A stretch of 64,000 nucleotides of DNA from JAGNXB01 sp942490895 (GCA_942490895.1 CALNZC010000047.1:1-64000); one strand, 5' to 3'; counted from the stretch's first letter, positions 27,220 through 36,564 are shown. A program made the numbers and translations. Notes: a model not told the origin generated them from the letters alone.

Positions 27220-27648
27220 TCAGGCACTCAGATCCTCGCGCAAACGTTCAGGAATACTTACGACCTTCCTGGAATCATAATCAAAGGCCACCATGCCGGT
27301 CTTCGCCAGCGCCAGTAGGCGGTTATCCTGATCGGGGAGGGTCATGCGGTACACAAAATCCCAGCTCTTGACCGTCCAGTCTGTGGTGCCGACCTGTATG
27401 ACGATCCGATCGTTATAGAATCCTTCGGCCTTGTATTGGATCGCTGAGTCCACTTGCAGGAATCCTACGCCGTGGGCGTCCAGTTCAGAAATGCCCAGGG
27501 TGGTCAACCATTGGACGCGAGCCTCCTGCATGTAGGCCAGGAGGCGATCGTTGCCCAGATGGTTGCCATAGTTGAGATCGTTGATCCGGATCCGGATCTC
27601 GGTCTGGAAGGGGAGGGTGTCGGGGATGTCGAGTTTTATTCGTGCCAT
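27220..27648 (-). CDS. Hot-dog fold acyl-CoA thioesterase
   Basis: 142 residues from 27648 (MARIKLDIPD); the frame is open upstream only because it runs into repeat sequence. The 4-hydroxybenzoyl-CoA thioesterase/YbgC pattern is visible: RIRINDLNYGNHLGNDRLLAYMQEAR, with the Asp and the NH pair of the active site, followed by GVGFLQVDSAIQYKAEGFYND. It would hydrolyse an acyl-CoA or acyl-ACP. The gene directly borders the repeat block at 27.65-28.44 kb. Confidence 0.83.
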   Translation of the reverse strand: MARIKLDIPDTLPFQTEIRIRINDLNYGNHLGNDRLLAYMQEARVQWLTTLGISELDAHGVGFLQVDSAIQYKAEGFYNDRIVIQVGTTDWTVKSWDFVYRMTLPDQDNRLLALAKTGMVAFDYDSRKVVSIPERLREDLSA

Positions 27649-27649
27649 G

Positions 27650-28440
27650 AGGCATAAAGGTAATTCGGCTGTTTGGGATTCGCCCTTCGCTTCTCGCCCC
27701 GAGGACTCGGGGCTGAGTACGTTAGTGGCTGGTGCCACCTCGGTCCTCAGTCCTGCTCCCTTCGAAATAACTCAATAACGCAATAACAACTTGGCAATTC
27801 GCTGTTCGCAATTCGCCCTTCGCCGATTCCATCAGTGGCTGTCGCCACTCTGGCCGCAGGCTTCCTTTTAGCTGGTAATGGGTAAAGGGTAATAGGTAAA
27901 GGGGCCAATCATTCAGGCCTCGACCATCGGCCCTCGGTCCTCAGTCCTGCTCCCTTCGAAATAACTCAATAACGCAATAACGCAATAACAACTTGGCAAT
28001 TCGCTGTTCGCAATTCGCCCTTCGCCGATTCCGTCAGTGGCTGTCGCCACTCTGGCAGCAGGCTTCCTTTTAGCTGGTAATGGGTAAAGGGTAATAGGTA
28101 AAGGGCCAATAATTCTGTCCTCGGTCCTCAGTCCTGCTCTCTTCGAAATAACCCAATAGCGAAATAACGCAATAACAACTTGGCAATTCGCTGTTTGCTG
28201 TTCGCTGTTCGCTCTTCGCTTCTCGCAATTCGCTGAGCCGGATAATGGATAAAGGGGCCAATCATTCATGCTTCGACCATCGGCTCTCGGTCCTCGGTCC
28301 TGCTCCCTTCGAAATAACTCAATAACGAAATAACCCAATAACCCAATAATTGACCGGTTGTTCGGATTTCGGTATTCGGCTTTCTGCATTCCTTCCACTT
28401 GCAGTAGGAATCAGGAGAGCATTTTTCAGATGCATGGCAA
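27650..28440 (+). repeat. Imperfect tandem repeat block, unit about 165-195 bases
   Basis: A gene-free stretch. The phrase TCCTGCTCCCTTCGAAATAA (one variant has TCT) recurs at about 27751, 27945, 28132 and 28298, giving periods of 194, 187 and 166 bases. Each unit contains ATAACNCAATAAC runs, TTCGCTGTTCGC runs, a GTCAGTGGCTGTCGCCAC hairpin and GGTAATGGGTAAAGGGTAA. A CCCGAGGACTCGGG hairpin occurs near 27695-27710. The hairpin-plus-GGTAATGGGTAAA core also occurs four times at 42.5-43.7 kb, so this is a dispersed intergenic family. The open frames inside are low-complexity artefacts. Confidence 0.85.
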
Positions 28441-28442
28441 TA

Positions 28443-29054
28443 TTATTTTGTTTTTCGTGCAGCTACCCAAGCTGCACCCAGGCTTCCTGCCAGGCCCGCC
28501 AACTGTGCCATCACGGGTCCGCTATCACTTAATAGTGCGCTGAGATCCACAGATTGTATAAGTTGAGGGAATACATCCTTGCCCTGCATCAAGACCAGAA
28601 CCAGCGAAGAGATCAGTGTGATTTTTGAAGCGAGTCCCCTGGATCTCCTGGCCACCAAACCGGATAGCCCCGCAATAATTGAAATGCCGAGAATCGTCAG
28701 GCCAGATGATTGCACATCAGGGTCCATACTCGCCAATGATTGTAATCCAGACCAACCATTTGTGAGCAATTGGGTCATCGCCATTGGTGCCAGGTTAGGT
28801 CCAGAGGCTTTGGTTTCCTCCTTTTGGGGTTCAGCTGGTGATTCAGCCTTTCTTTTTTTAAGTTTAGTCGACGAATCTGATTTTACACTCGGCTGCGGGG
28901 CTTGATTAATATCACCGACTACCACCTGCCACTCGGCTGCGGGTTCAATGCTTGATGGGGAGGAAGCGGGTTGGATAGGGTTGCCGCATTCAGGACAAAA
29001 TCGCACAGTTGATTGAGGTAAAGGTGTCCCACATGAGGAGCAGAATTTTGCCAT
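28443..29054 (-). CDS. Zinc-ribbon membrane protein C
   Basis: 203 residues. An N-terminal zinc ribbon (FCSSCGTPLPQ...FCPECGNPI, two CxxC pairs) is followed by a charged linker rich in Ser, Lys and Pro up to about residue 90. A hydrophobic C-terminal half follows, with two or three helices (LTILGISIIAGLSGLVA, ITLISSLVLVLMQ, VMAQLAGLAGSLGAAWVAA). No signal peptide, so the ribbon faces the cytoplasm. It lies 68 bases after the giant exported protein on the same strand and resembles in layout the two zinc-ribbon proteins at the other end of this run. Function unknown. Confidence 0.75.
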   Translation of the reverse strand: MAKFCSSCGTPLPQSTVRFCPECGNPIQPASSPSSIEPAAEWQVVVGDINQAPQPSVKSDSSTKLKKRKAESPAEPQKEETKASGPNLAPMAMTQLLTNGWSGLQSLASMDPDVQSSGLTILGISIIAGLSGLVARRSRGLASKITLISSLVLVLMQGKDVFPQLIQSVDLSALLSDSGPVMAQLAGLAGSLGAAWVAARKTK

Positions 29055-29122
29055 ATCCAGATTTTTAAATGATTCTTTTTTATATCAAGCTCCTTGTTGC
29101 ATTGGATAAGAAACAGGTTGGT

Positions 29123-32100
29123 TTAATTCGTTGCATGAACAGAGCCCGGTTGTTGGTTATGCACTTTTAGTGCATCATAATTGGAGGCCAATTTATTCGA
29201 GAAGTCCTCGAGATCTCTGAAGCCGGCATCATTCATTTGTTTATTGAATTTGGCCATAGCAGCTGGCGTCGCCGAAAGATCTGTAGGCGCATTCTTTACG
29301 ATTCCCATTCCGTGCTGGATATTTGGATGGAGATGACCGACATCCAGGTTCTGCATGCGATAGCCATGGCGGACCTTATTCAACGTGTCAACAGATTTTT
29401 TGGCTTGAGCGATCGCTTCAGATAACTGCCCAACGCGCAGTGAAGCATGCACCTTTTCGTGATACATATTCCCCAAAGCAGCGGAGTCATATAAGCGGGA
29501 AGTGCCTTCTTCAACTGCAAGGATATTAGGCCGAATAATGATCTTTTTTCCGGTATTCGGGTCAATGGAGTGGTCGGAATAATCCGGACTCGCTTCAATG
29601 TGGGCCTTGTCCGTAGCCAATTGCATATGTTTAGTGGCCCAATCCAGATCACTTGTGCCTGGGGGCTTACCAGTCAGTTCACCAAATTTTTTGTAGGAAA
29701 TATCCTGCCATTTTTCCTTGGGTACTTCAAACCAGATATCCTTGCCGTTGGCATCCACGCCCGCGCGATACAATAATCGATAATCACGATCTGTGTTGAT
29801 ATTCGATCCAGCACCACCCGGAGTTCGGAAGTCGTCGATTCGAAGGTCACTCTCAGGTATGCCAGTTTTTTCTGACACAGAGGTTTTGACACCATCATCG
29901 TGTTGCTTGTACATGGCTTCCCGGGTTCGGTTGAATGCATCCTGCAATTCGGGTGAAGCCTTTTTCAAACTACGCATGGCTCGTGGGTCACGCATGCATT
30001 CCAACATGTCTTCCGTCTTGACCACATGGTTGCCGTCAGCCTTAGCCACCATTCCCCGTCGTAATCGTTTTATCGGGTCGGGGGCGATCTCCATTCCGTC
30101 CTTGCCTTTCTCTCCTTCTGCCTGAAGTTTTTTCTGGAAGAACATGATGATTGCTTCATCACGCATTTCCCTTGCGACCTGCTTCAGGGATTCGACGACC
30201 GATCTCTTTTCCCAGAACACATTATAGGCAAAATGATAAGCGATGAAAATCGCCCAAGCCTTGGCATAGGCTTTCACCCCTCCATCTCCTTTAAAGTAAT
30301 CATGGAGTTTATCGACATCGATCAGCCGTCCCTCTCCCGCCTTGAATAAGGTGTGGAGGGTGAAACTGTCATAGGCCCATTGTTCCAGGGTTTTCCCCTC
30401 CAGAACATATTGAAGGGCCTGAATACCATAGCTCTTGGAGATGGTTACCGCTGGCGCATAAGGTCCAAATACGGAGGAGGCAACTGCATTAAAGGCCAGG
30501 TTGCCGGCCCATTCGGCCCATTCCAACATTTCAATGACATCGGTGTACCACTTGTCCGCCTCGCGATATCCATCTGCTCCTTCTGCCAGGATCAAATGAA
30601 CAGTGATGCCATGGATCTTGTGCCTCAGGTAATATAGTCCTTCATGGCCCAATTCCATTTTCCGATCCTCCACCATCTTCAGCATGTCCGCTTTGTATTT
30701 ATCCGGAACATGCTTTTTAATGTAGGTCTTACAGAAATTATATTCCTTCAGCCAGTCTGCAGAATTGGGACCGATTCCTGCAGCGAAAATTCCAGCAGGA
30801 ATGTCGATCTCATAGTCCTTGTCGGCAATATCTGAATGTGTCTTCACCCGAAGGATGTAAGGCAGTACTTTCTCGTCACCCGGGATTTCATGTTTCACCT
30901 GGAAGGAGAACACAGCATGATTGTCGCCGGTCGGATGTTCGTATTCCGGTTTTATCTCGGCCACCGATAACATATTCAGCGCCTTCTTGTCTTCTTTATT
31001 CGGGCTTTTCTGGTCAAAGATCAAGTGCTCAACTGCACGTCGATCGGACACCATTTCCTGGTGTTTTTCATCCCAGACATAGACGGCAAATTCGGCATTG
31101 ATCTTTTCCTTTTCCGGGTCACCCCAGATCTGCAAGACGTTATTGGTCTGGCCCTTGATCATGAAGATCCCTTCTCCGCGCAGGGTCACATGGACCTGCC
31201 TTTCGTTGAATGCTTTTCGATTGGCAGACTCGGCCCGGATGATCAGTCTTGAGTATTCAGATCCCTGGCCTGGTTTGAGTGGCAGTGAAGGGGTCTTCAA
31301 CCGGATGATAGCCTGTCCGTCTGCCTTGGGAATGATCTCCAAAGCAGTGAGAATAGGGCGATCCTTCTCATAGGCTGCTGTGAAGGTCCACTTTTCATGA
31401 GGTGCAGGATCTTCGATGAAAGCTGTGATGTCCAGTTGGCGAGGCATGGCCTGTTTGGCACTGGATTTTTCGGTGTCCAGCGGAATTGCAGGAAAATAGA
31501 GGGTGTCTTGATCCACATCCAGTACAGCCGGTTGCTGGATAGGAAAATCAAATATCTTGGAGAGTATTTTCCCGTCAGGCAGACTCACCTTGGCTTCGAT
31601 GCTGACTTGTTTCGGTGGTTTCACCACCTGGCCGGCTCCTGCAAGGTGAGGCTGTGGATTGCTGGCCATAAAACCGATGGCTTGCCAGCCATCGATAAAT
31701 TTCTGTTCACCCAGATCCATCCATTTATTATCGCCTCCGGCATTTGTCAATTTGATTCGGTTGGTCAGTTTGGGTACTTCCGGATCATGCGCATCTGCGG
31801 TATTACGTACCTGCGTATACAGGAACAGGGCATCATGCCCATCCGGAATAATTTCCATTTTGTCCGGTGGCATCTGGGTGGAAATAAATTCATAGGCGGA
31901 TACTTGTTTTGTGACCGCCACTTCGATCCGACCCCGGATGGCCGATCCACCTGCCTCTGCCATGATGTCAACGAAGACTTTTTCCGATTCTGGTTGAGAG
32001 ACCATTTCGAGCCGGGTGGACAGACTGCCCTGCCCCAGAGGTGGAGTCACCTTTAATGCTCCTGAATGGGAACGGAGTTGGATTCTGGCTTCCTGGGCAA

Positions 32101-33154
32101 TGGAACGACGCCCATCCTGAGTCATCCGCCAAACCGCAACCTGGAGATCGGCTTTTTCCCTCGCTTTCAAGTTGAATTTGTTCTGGCTCAATTGCAGGAC
32201 GTACCGGGCTTTCCTGGTCACTTGTTCATCACCTTCATCTTCTTCAGGGTTTTGCTCCTCATCTGATGTCGATTCCTCTTCATCTTGTTTTGGTTTCCTG
32301 GCAGGCGATCGCGGGTTTCGGGTAGGGGAATGAGGGCTGTTCCCTGAACCACCGCCTGATTTTGCGGCATTCTTCCCGGCATTCAAAATGGCTTTGATGC
32401 CCAATCCCACACCGGCTGCTACACCGGCACCTGTAAGGACACCGACCACGACTTCACCAACAGTCCAGTCATCATCACTTCCACCAGTTGATTCTGGGAT
32501 CACATTGTTTCCAGCCTCTTCGCCTGAGCCATCCTGTTGGCCATCATTGCCACCAGAAGTGGAAGACTCACCTACAGTTTTCCCAAAAAATCGGAGGGAT
32601 TTGAGAATCTGGTCGATCTCCTGCTCATAGGTTGACGTACCACCTTCCACCTCTGAATTCGATTCTGAATAGATGTAGTAAGCCGCTTTCCCAACCTGTA
32701 CGTAATAGGTCCGGGCGACATCTTCATCGTCGAACGTACCATCACTTTTTAAATAGCAACGCTGTAATTCGCCAACAAAATAAGCCGGATAGCCACTTAT
32801 TCTCAATGGACCATCACCCAGGCGTGTACATTGGCATTTTTGAAAACCGTCTTCTCGTCCAGTGCCATCCATATGGCCATAAGGTTCTTTTTGCTTCCAC
32901 TCTGCGAGGTTCAGCATCGTTTGTTCAACAGTGATACTGGCGCCTTCATAAATGAACCCGAAACCATAGTCGCCTTTAATGACTCGGGCGAATCCTATTT
33001 TAAATACACCACCGTTATCCTCGGTGATATCCTGCATCTCCCATCCTGCAGGCAGGGGCCCGTGATCAACAGGCTTTTCGGGCGTCTGAGCAAAAAGGAG
33101 ACTTCCTGGAATGACGAATGGAATGACCCACTTTAACAGAGATGCACGTGACAT
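29123..33154 (-). CDS. Giant exported multidomain protein with C-terminal HExxH motif
   Basis: 1343 residues. A signal peptide (KWVIPFVIPGSLLFAQ) leads into a globular domain to about residue 190. Then come a Gly/Ser linker, a glycine-rich hydrophobic segment (VGVLTGAGVAAGVGLGIKAI, a likely membrane or packing helix) and an acidic linker (QDEEESTSDEEQNPEEDEGD). Several hundred residues of beta-rich, Ig-like sequence follow, then a helical region. The last 200 residues begin near NINTDRDYRLLYRAG and contain HEKVH at 1232-1236, matching the zinc-protease HExxH pattern, with further His residues after it (GHLHPNIQHG). No domain can be named with confidence; the layout recalls polymorphic toxins or surface effectors. 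It sits 122 bases downstream of the KamA-like gene. Confidence 0.8.
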   Translation of the reverse strand: MSRASLLKWVIPFVIPGSLLFAQTPEKPVDHGPLPAGWEMQDITEDNGGVFKIGFARVIKGDYGFGFIYEGASITVEQTMLNLAEWKQKEPYGHMDGTGREDGFQKCQCTRLGDGPLRISGYPAYFVGELQRCYLKSDGTFDDEDVARTYYVQVGKAAYYIYSESNSEVEGGTSTYEQEIDQILKSLRFFGKTVGESSTSGGNDGQQDGSGEEAGNNVIPESTGGSDDDWTVGEVVVGVLTGAGVAAGVGLGIKAILNAGKNAAKSGGGSGNSPHSPTRNPRSPARKPKQDEEESTSDEEQNPEEDEGDEQVTRKARYVLQLSQNKFNLKAREKADLQVAVWRMTQDGRRSIAQEARIQLRSHSGALKVTPPLGQGSLSTRLEMVSQPESEKVFVDIMAEAGGSAIRGRIEVAVTKQVSAYEFISTQMPPDKMEIIPDGHDALFLYTQVRNTADAHDPEVPKLTNRIKLTNAGGDNKWMDLGEQKFIDGWQAIGFMASNPQPHLAGAGQVVKPPKQVSIEAKVSLPDGKILSKIFDFPIQQPAVLDVDQDTLYFPAIPLDTEKSSAKQAMPRQLDITAFIEDPAPHEKWTFTAAYEKDRPILTALEIIPKADGQAIIRLKTPSLPLKPGQGSEYSRLIIRAESANRKAFNERQVHVTLRGEGIFMIKGQTNNVLQIWGDPEKEKINAEFAVYVWDEKHQEMVSDRRAVEHLIFDQKSPNKEDKKALNMLSVAEIKPEYEHPTGDNHAVFSFQVKHEIPGDEKVLPYILRVKTHSDIADKDYEIDIPAGIFAAGIGPNSADWLKEYNFCKTYIKKHVPDKYKADMLKMVEDRKMELGHEGLYYLRHKIHGITVHLILAEGADGYREADKWYTDVIEMLEWAEWAGNLAFNAVASSVFGPYAPAVTISKSYGIQALQYVLEGKTLEQWAYDSFTLHTLFKAGEGRLIDVDKLHDYFKGDGGVKAYAKAWAIFIAYHFAYNVFWEKRSVVESLKQVAREMRDEAIIMFFQKKLQAEGEKGKDGMEIAPDPIKRLRRGMVAKADGNHVVKTEDMLECMRDPRAMRSLKKASPELQDAFNRTREAMYKQHDDGVKTSVSEKTGIPESDLRIDDFRTPGGAGSNINTDRDYRLLYRAGVDANGKDIWFEVPKEKWQDISYKKFGELTGKPPGTSDLDWATKHMQLATDKAHIEASPDYSDHSIDPNTGKKIIIRPNILAVEEGTSRLYDSAALGNMYHEKVHASLRVGQLSEAIAQAKKSVDTLNKVRHGYRMQNLDVGHLHPNIQHGMGIVKNAPTDLSATPAAMAKFNKQMNDAGFRDLEDFSNKLASNYDALKVHNQQPGSVHATN

Positions 33155-33276
33155 AGCGTTTCACTTTATGCACGGGACAAAGTGGAAATTAAACGATGAA
33201 ATGTCGATGATCTCGATTCTTAACGAGCATGATTATACACGTGACAAATGAACCGTGGCCAGTGAAAGAGGATGTG

Positions 33277-34131
33277 CTAGAGTGGGATCTTTCCATGAGC
33301 CGAATCCTGGACGTACAACGGGCAGGCGATACCGCTTAATGTGTCGCGGAGTTGGTTGGCTATTTTCTGCTCCCGTCGAATGTCGCCATGGAATTGATCC
33401 AAACCGAGCACATCATCACAGTGAAAAAGATAGTAGGGAATCACCCCAAGATGGTGCAATTCGGTGAAAAGGGTATGCAACGTGTCTACATGATCATTAA
33501 TGTTCTTCAAAAAGACGGTCTGGGAAAGCAGCATTATGTGGCGAGCACGAAGCATCTGGATGCATTCTCGAGCTTCCAAAGTGAGTTCGTCCGGATGTTC
33601 AATATGGAGCATCAAGTAGACCGGTTTTGTCTGACCGATGAGACCCAAGTGGTCCAGCAGTTTTCCGATACTTTTGGAATAGAGAGATTCGGGAGACTGG
33701 AAGGGCAGGCGAGTGCCGACTCGGATTACTTTGATTGTAGGAAGGATTGAAATTCTTTCCAGGAGGATCAATGAGACGCGAGGTGTGATCAATGGATCTC
33801 CTCCAGAAAGGATGACCTCATCAATTGCTGGATGATCGTTTAAGTAGTGGATGATCGGGTCAATGTCCTGTGTAGACAAAGTCCCCATTGGGTCGCCGAT
33901 CTGCCGGATCCTCGTGCAAAACCGACAATGTGCCGCACACCGATAGCTTACCTTGATCAAGGCCCTGTTCGGATATTTATGGACCAAACCTCGGACAACT
34001 TCATGTGCGTCTTCGTCCAGTGGATCATTGGGAATGCTACAATTGGTCTCGGCGGCTTGAGACACGTATTGGGCCGCTATTGCTGGGCTGCTCAGCAATG
34101 ACTGAAGATAAGGGGTGATCTTTTGCTTCAT
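33277..34131 (-). CDS. Short KamA-family radical SAM enzyme (lysine 2,3-aminomutase / EpmB-like)
   Basis: 284 residues from 34131, where ATGA overlaps the upstream stop. The radical SAM cluster is CAAHCRFC (Cys65, Cys69, Cys72; CxxxCxxC). VILSGGDPLITPR and VIRVGTRLPFQSP are the SAM-binding and family motifs of lysine 2,3-aminomutase. KamA proteins are about 415 residues; this one stops directly after the PLP-lysine site and lacks the C-terminal zinc-binding cysteines, as EpmB does. The PLP site is unusual: DSAHGKIPL replaces the PGGGGK form, but the lysine (K281) remains. The likely reaction is isomerisation of L-lysine or a related alpha-amino acid to the beta-amino acid. The next-door GNAT and desaturase suggest a small-molecule or lipid product. 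Confidence 0.85.
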   Translation of the reverse strand: MKQKITPYLQSLLSSPAIAAQYVSQAAETNCSIPNDPLDEDAHEVVRGLVHKYPNRALIKVSYRCAAHCRFCTRIRQIGDPMGTLSTQDIDPIIHYLNDHPAIDEVILSGGDPLITPRVSLILLERISILPTIKVIRVGTRLPFQSPESLYSKSIGKLLDHLGLIGQTKPVYLMLHIEHPDELTLEARECIQMLRARHIMLLSQTVFLKNINDHVDTLHTLFTELHHLGVIPYYLFHCDDVLGLDQFHGDIRREQKIANQLRDTLSGIACPLYVQDSAHGKIPL

Positions 34132-34757
34132 AAAAGGATATCCATATTTGCTTCGCAAATGTTCCGGAGTCGATTGGATTGTGTTCGTTCCTCAAATTGC
34201 GCTGCCTCCACGATATAAATATCAGAGGTGATAGGGCCGATATGCGGATATTCCTCATCGATCTGTCCGACCTTTCTGCCGCCGACAGCGAGAATCAGCG
34301 GGATAGCAGCGAGGTTTATAACCGGTTTGGAGACAGTTGTGGTGATCATGACCTCATGGCCAGTTTGGAACATGCCATCCACAAGGTGATATGCCAGCTG
34401 GAGGGCAAGACGGCTACGGCCGGCCAATATGGCCAGCTGCTCCACATAACAAAGCGTTCGATTCGTCCATTGTGTCAAGTCCAGGTCTCCGTGGATCTGA
34501 TGCCGACGATGCCAGATGTCTGTCGATTTGAAGAGCGCGTCGTTTAAAGCGATCCCGAATCCGATGATTTCGTCATTGGATAATGCGGTCAGGCAATATC
34601 CATGCGAGATATATTTTTTGTATGTCTCCAGATCGGTCCCCAACAGGAATCCTCCAACAGTTGATCTGCCGGATAAAGTGGACAGTGCAAGCTGTTCTTT
34701 GATGCGGATAAAGTCGGCGGCATCATCCAATATGGATGGTCTGATCCTGTTCCTCAT
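34128..34757 (-). CDS. GNAT-like acyltransferase
   Basis: 209 residues from 34757 (MRNRIRPSILDDAADF), a start that overlaps the desaturase by 35 bases; earlier ATGs lie deeper inside the desaturase. The N-terminal half has GNAT features (IRPSILDDAADFIRIKEQ, CLTALSNDEIIGFGIALND). A conserved-looking core is LCYVEQLAILAGRSRLALQLAYHLV, where the AGRSRLALQL stretch could be the acyl-CoA pyrophosphate loop. It overlaps the KamA-like gene by ATGA. By analogy with AblA/AblB, where beta-lysine from an aminomutase is N-acetylated, it may acylate the KamA product. That link is inference. Confidence 0.7.
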   Translation of the reverse strand: MRNRIRPSILDDAADFIRIKEQLALSTLSGRSTVGGFLLGTDLETYKKYISHGYCLTALSNDEIIGFGIALNDALFKSTDIWHRRHQIHGDLDLTQWTNRTLCYVEQLAILAGRSRLALQLAYHLVDGMFQTGHEVMITTTVSKPVINLAAIPLILAVGGRKVGQIDEEYPHIGPITSDIYIVEAAQFEERTQSNRLRNICEANMDILL

Positions 34758-35724
34758 AAACAATTTCGGGGCCTTTAAACTGGTTGACAATAGCGTTGAA
34801 AAAAGTGGTGGTCTGTTGGTTGCGCTCTGCATATTGATCAGGCAGTGAGCTTCGCCTGTTCGGTAGTTCATACCAGGGGATATTGGGAAACTGGTGATGT
34901 GTGGCATGCTCCTGGAAATTCATCAGGATCCAGGATAGAACAGGTACCGGCTCAAGGGAACGGGCATTGTATCTGGTAATGGGTCCGCGAGTCGTGTCAT
35001 AATGAAAGATGTAAAGCAAGAGAGACAATATCCAGGCAAAAGCCAGCATGGGAAATCCAAGGGTGTAGAGGTACACCTGCTGTCCGGCGAAAGAATAGAT
35101 AGCCAGATGAAGTCCCACACCTCCACCAATAAGGAGGATCGATGCGATCTGGTCTTTCCATGTCCAGTGATTAAAGGCAGGCGAGATTCGGCGGGAAAGC
35201 GAGGGAGGGACAAAAAGGAAGAGCAATACTGAGATCAAAGAATGAATAAAGAAACCGCCGCCAAAAACCGCAATGTACCAGATCGTATAATACCATGCGC
35301 TCTTCCACCATGTCGCTTTGCCCTGGATGACAAAGGTGTCCAGAGCAGAAGTATGGGCATCCCTTCGATTGAATCCATGGTGGAAATTATGGATCTTCCT
35401 GTAGATGGTTAGGGGTACCATGAGGGGGAGTAATATGAGCCCTCCGATCACGTCATTCAAGATGGGATGACCAGCGAACAGCTTCCGGTGGGCTGCTTCA
35501 TGTCCGACGATATAACATCGGTATAACCAAAGGCCCTGGAAGAGTAGCAAAGGCGGGTAGAGAGTCCATCTGGCCCATGCCGGCAGGTTCTGCACCTGAA
35601 CCTGATAGGCTGCCAGGCCCATCAGGCAGAAAACGAGGATAGTCTCTAAAACCAGATAGATGTTCTGTCTGGAAAAAGGGTGTTTTGAGGTACTTTGATT
35701 TTGGGCCATATCCTGCATGATCAA
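34723..35724 (-). CDS. Membrane fatty acid desaturase / hydroxylase
   Basis: 333 residues. The three histidine boxes of membrane di-iron desaturases are present: GHEAAH (His75, His79), HNFHH (112-116) and HATHH near residue 290. Four to five hydrophobic helices surround them (for example VLETILVFCLMGLAAYQV and IASILLIGGGVGLHLAIYSF). Such enzymes insert a double bond or hydroxyl into an acyl chain or carotenoid using O2. It is 18 bases downstream of zinc-ribbon protein B and overlaps the GNAT gene, so it is in the same transcript. Family-level assignment is firm; the substrate is not known. Confidence 0.88.
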   Translation of the reverse strand: MIMQDMAQNQSTSKHPFSRQNIYLVLETILVFCLMGLAAYQVQVQNLPAWARWTLYPPLLLFQGLWLYRCYIVGHEAAHRKLFAGHPILNDVIGGLILLPLMVPLTIYRKIHNFHHGFNRRDAHTSALDTFVIQGKATWWKSAWYYTIWYIAVFGGGFFIHSLISVLLFLFVPPSLSRRISPAFNHWTWKDQIASILLIGGGVGLHLAIYSFAGQQVYLYTLGFPMLAFAWILSLLLYIFHYDTTRGPITRYNARSLEPVPVLSWILMNFQEHATHHQFPNIPWYELPNRRSSLPDQYAERNQQTTTFFNAIVNQFKGPEIVYEEQDQTIHIG

Positions 35725-35742
35725 ATTGCGTTGACTTTGGAT

Positions 35743-36483
35743 CTAATCAATCGGTACTATTCCGGGGATGTCGTCCAGATCCTGAGATGTGTTCTCTGCG
35801 GGATGGATACCCCATTTCTCTTCAATAGCCTGTAGTTCGGCATATCGGAGTTTGTATTGGAGGAGTGCATCTTCTACCGAGCCGTCACCACCTTCCGTGA
35901 CCAGTTTGGTATATCGGCTAAATGCTGCATCGAAGCGCATTTTGGCCCTTTTCCACTCCTTCAAACCAGGAGTATTCTCTGTTTTCGGGGTTGATGCCTT
36001 GTCGGGAAGGATGAGGGGTTGGTCCAATTGATCCTGACTGACCTCATCTTGCTGAATGTCAGAGCTGGGGTCCACGATCTCCAATTCACTCTGCTGTAAA
36101 GGTTTGACCTTTTCCGGCCAATAGAACCAGGTCAGTAAGAGAATGGCAACGAATCCAATAATCGCTGGCACTACCCAGGAAGGCAGGGAAAGCTTATCTG
36201 ATTCACTCCCGGAACGAGTGGGTTCATTCGGGACATAAGTCGAAAGATCCTGATCTTTTGGAATCATTGGTGATCGATCCTGTTCACTGGTGGGGATGGA
36301 GCGATGATCTTGTGGTGGTGTGACCGGATTGGGAGGGGTCAGAGAAGCGATGCCAGCAGGACTGGGTGGAATCAGGCGATCCGATGACTGATCTGCTGGT
36401 TCAAGTACAGGAAGTTTGGTACCGCATTCTGAACAGAAAAATGCATTGTCAGGATTGTCGTTTCCGCATTTCGGGCAGTTCAT
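35743..36483 (-). CDS. Zinc-ribbon membrane protein B
   Basis: 246 residues. Zinc ribbon at the N terminus (NCPKCGNDNPDNAFFCSECGTKL), a long Pro/Ser/Asp linker (to about 145), one membrane helix (WVVPAIIGFVAILLLTWFYW) and a C-terminal charged region with a predicted helix (MRFDAAFSRYTKLVTEGGDG). The ribbon should be cytoplasmic and the last 100 residues periplasmic. It is directly upstream of the desaturase. Same general plan as proteins A and C in this run; no function can be assigned. Confidence 0.75.
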   Translation of the reverse strand: MNCPKCGNDNPDNAFFCSECGTKLPVLEPADQSSDRLIPPSPAGIASLTPPNPVTPPQDHRSIPTSEQDRSPMIPKDQDLSTYVPNEPTRSGSESDKLSLPSWVVPAIIGFVAILLLTWFYWPEKVKPLQQSELEIVDPSSDIQQDEVSQDQLDQPLILPDKASTPKTENTPGLKEWKRAKMRFDAAFSRYTKLVTEGGDGSVEDALLQYKLRYAELQAIEEKWGIHPAENTSQDLDDIPGIVPID

Positions 36484-36564
36484 AAGGTTGAGTTCTTTGC
36501 GTGAAGGGCTGGTTCCAAGAAAATATACCGGATACTCAGAATGGGTCGTTCTGGAAGTCTAGAT

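Noticed and set aside
27913..28398. 161-codon frame inside the repeat block
   Set aside because: The translation repeats itself (for example RTEDRG and ANSELPSCYCVI) because it is tandem repeat DNA, not a protein gene.
27650..28440. CRISPR array
   Set aside because: Units are 165-195 bases and diverged along their whole length; there are no short identical repeats with unique spacers and no cas genes.
31397..32056. 219-codon plus-strand frame opposite the giant exported protein
   Set aside because: Antisense shadow of a continuous 1343-residue coding frame; no start signal or domain.
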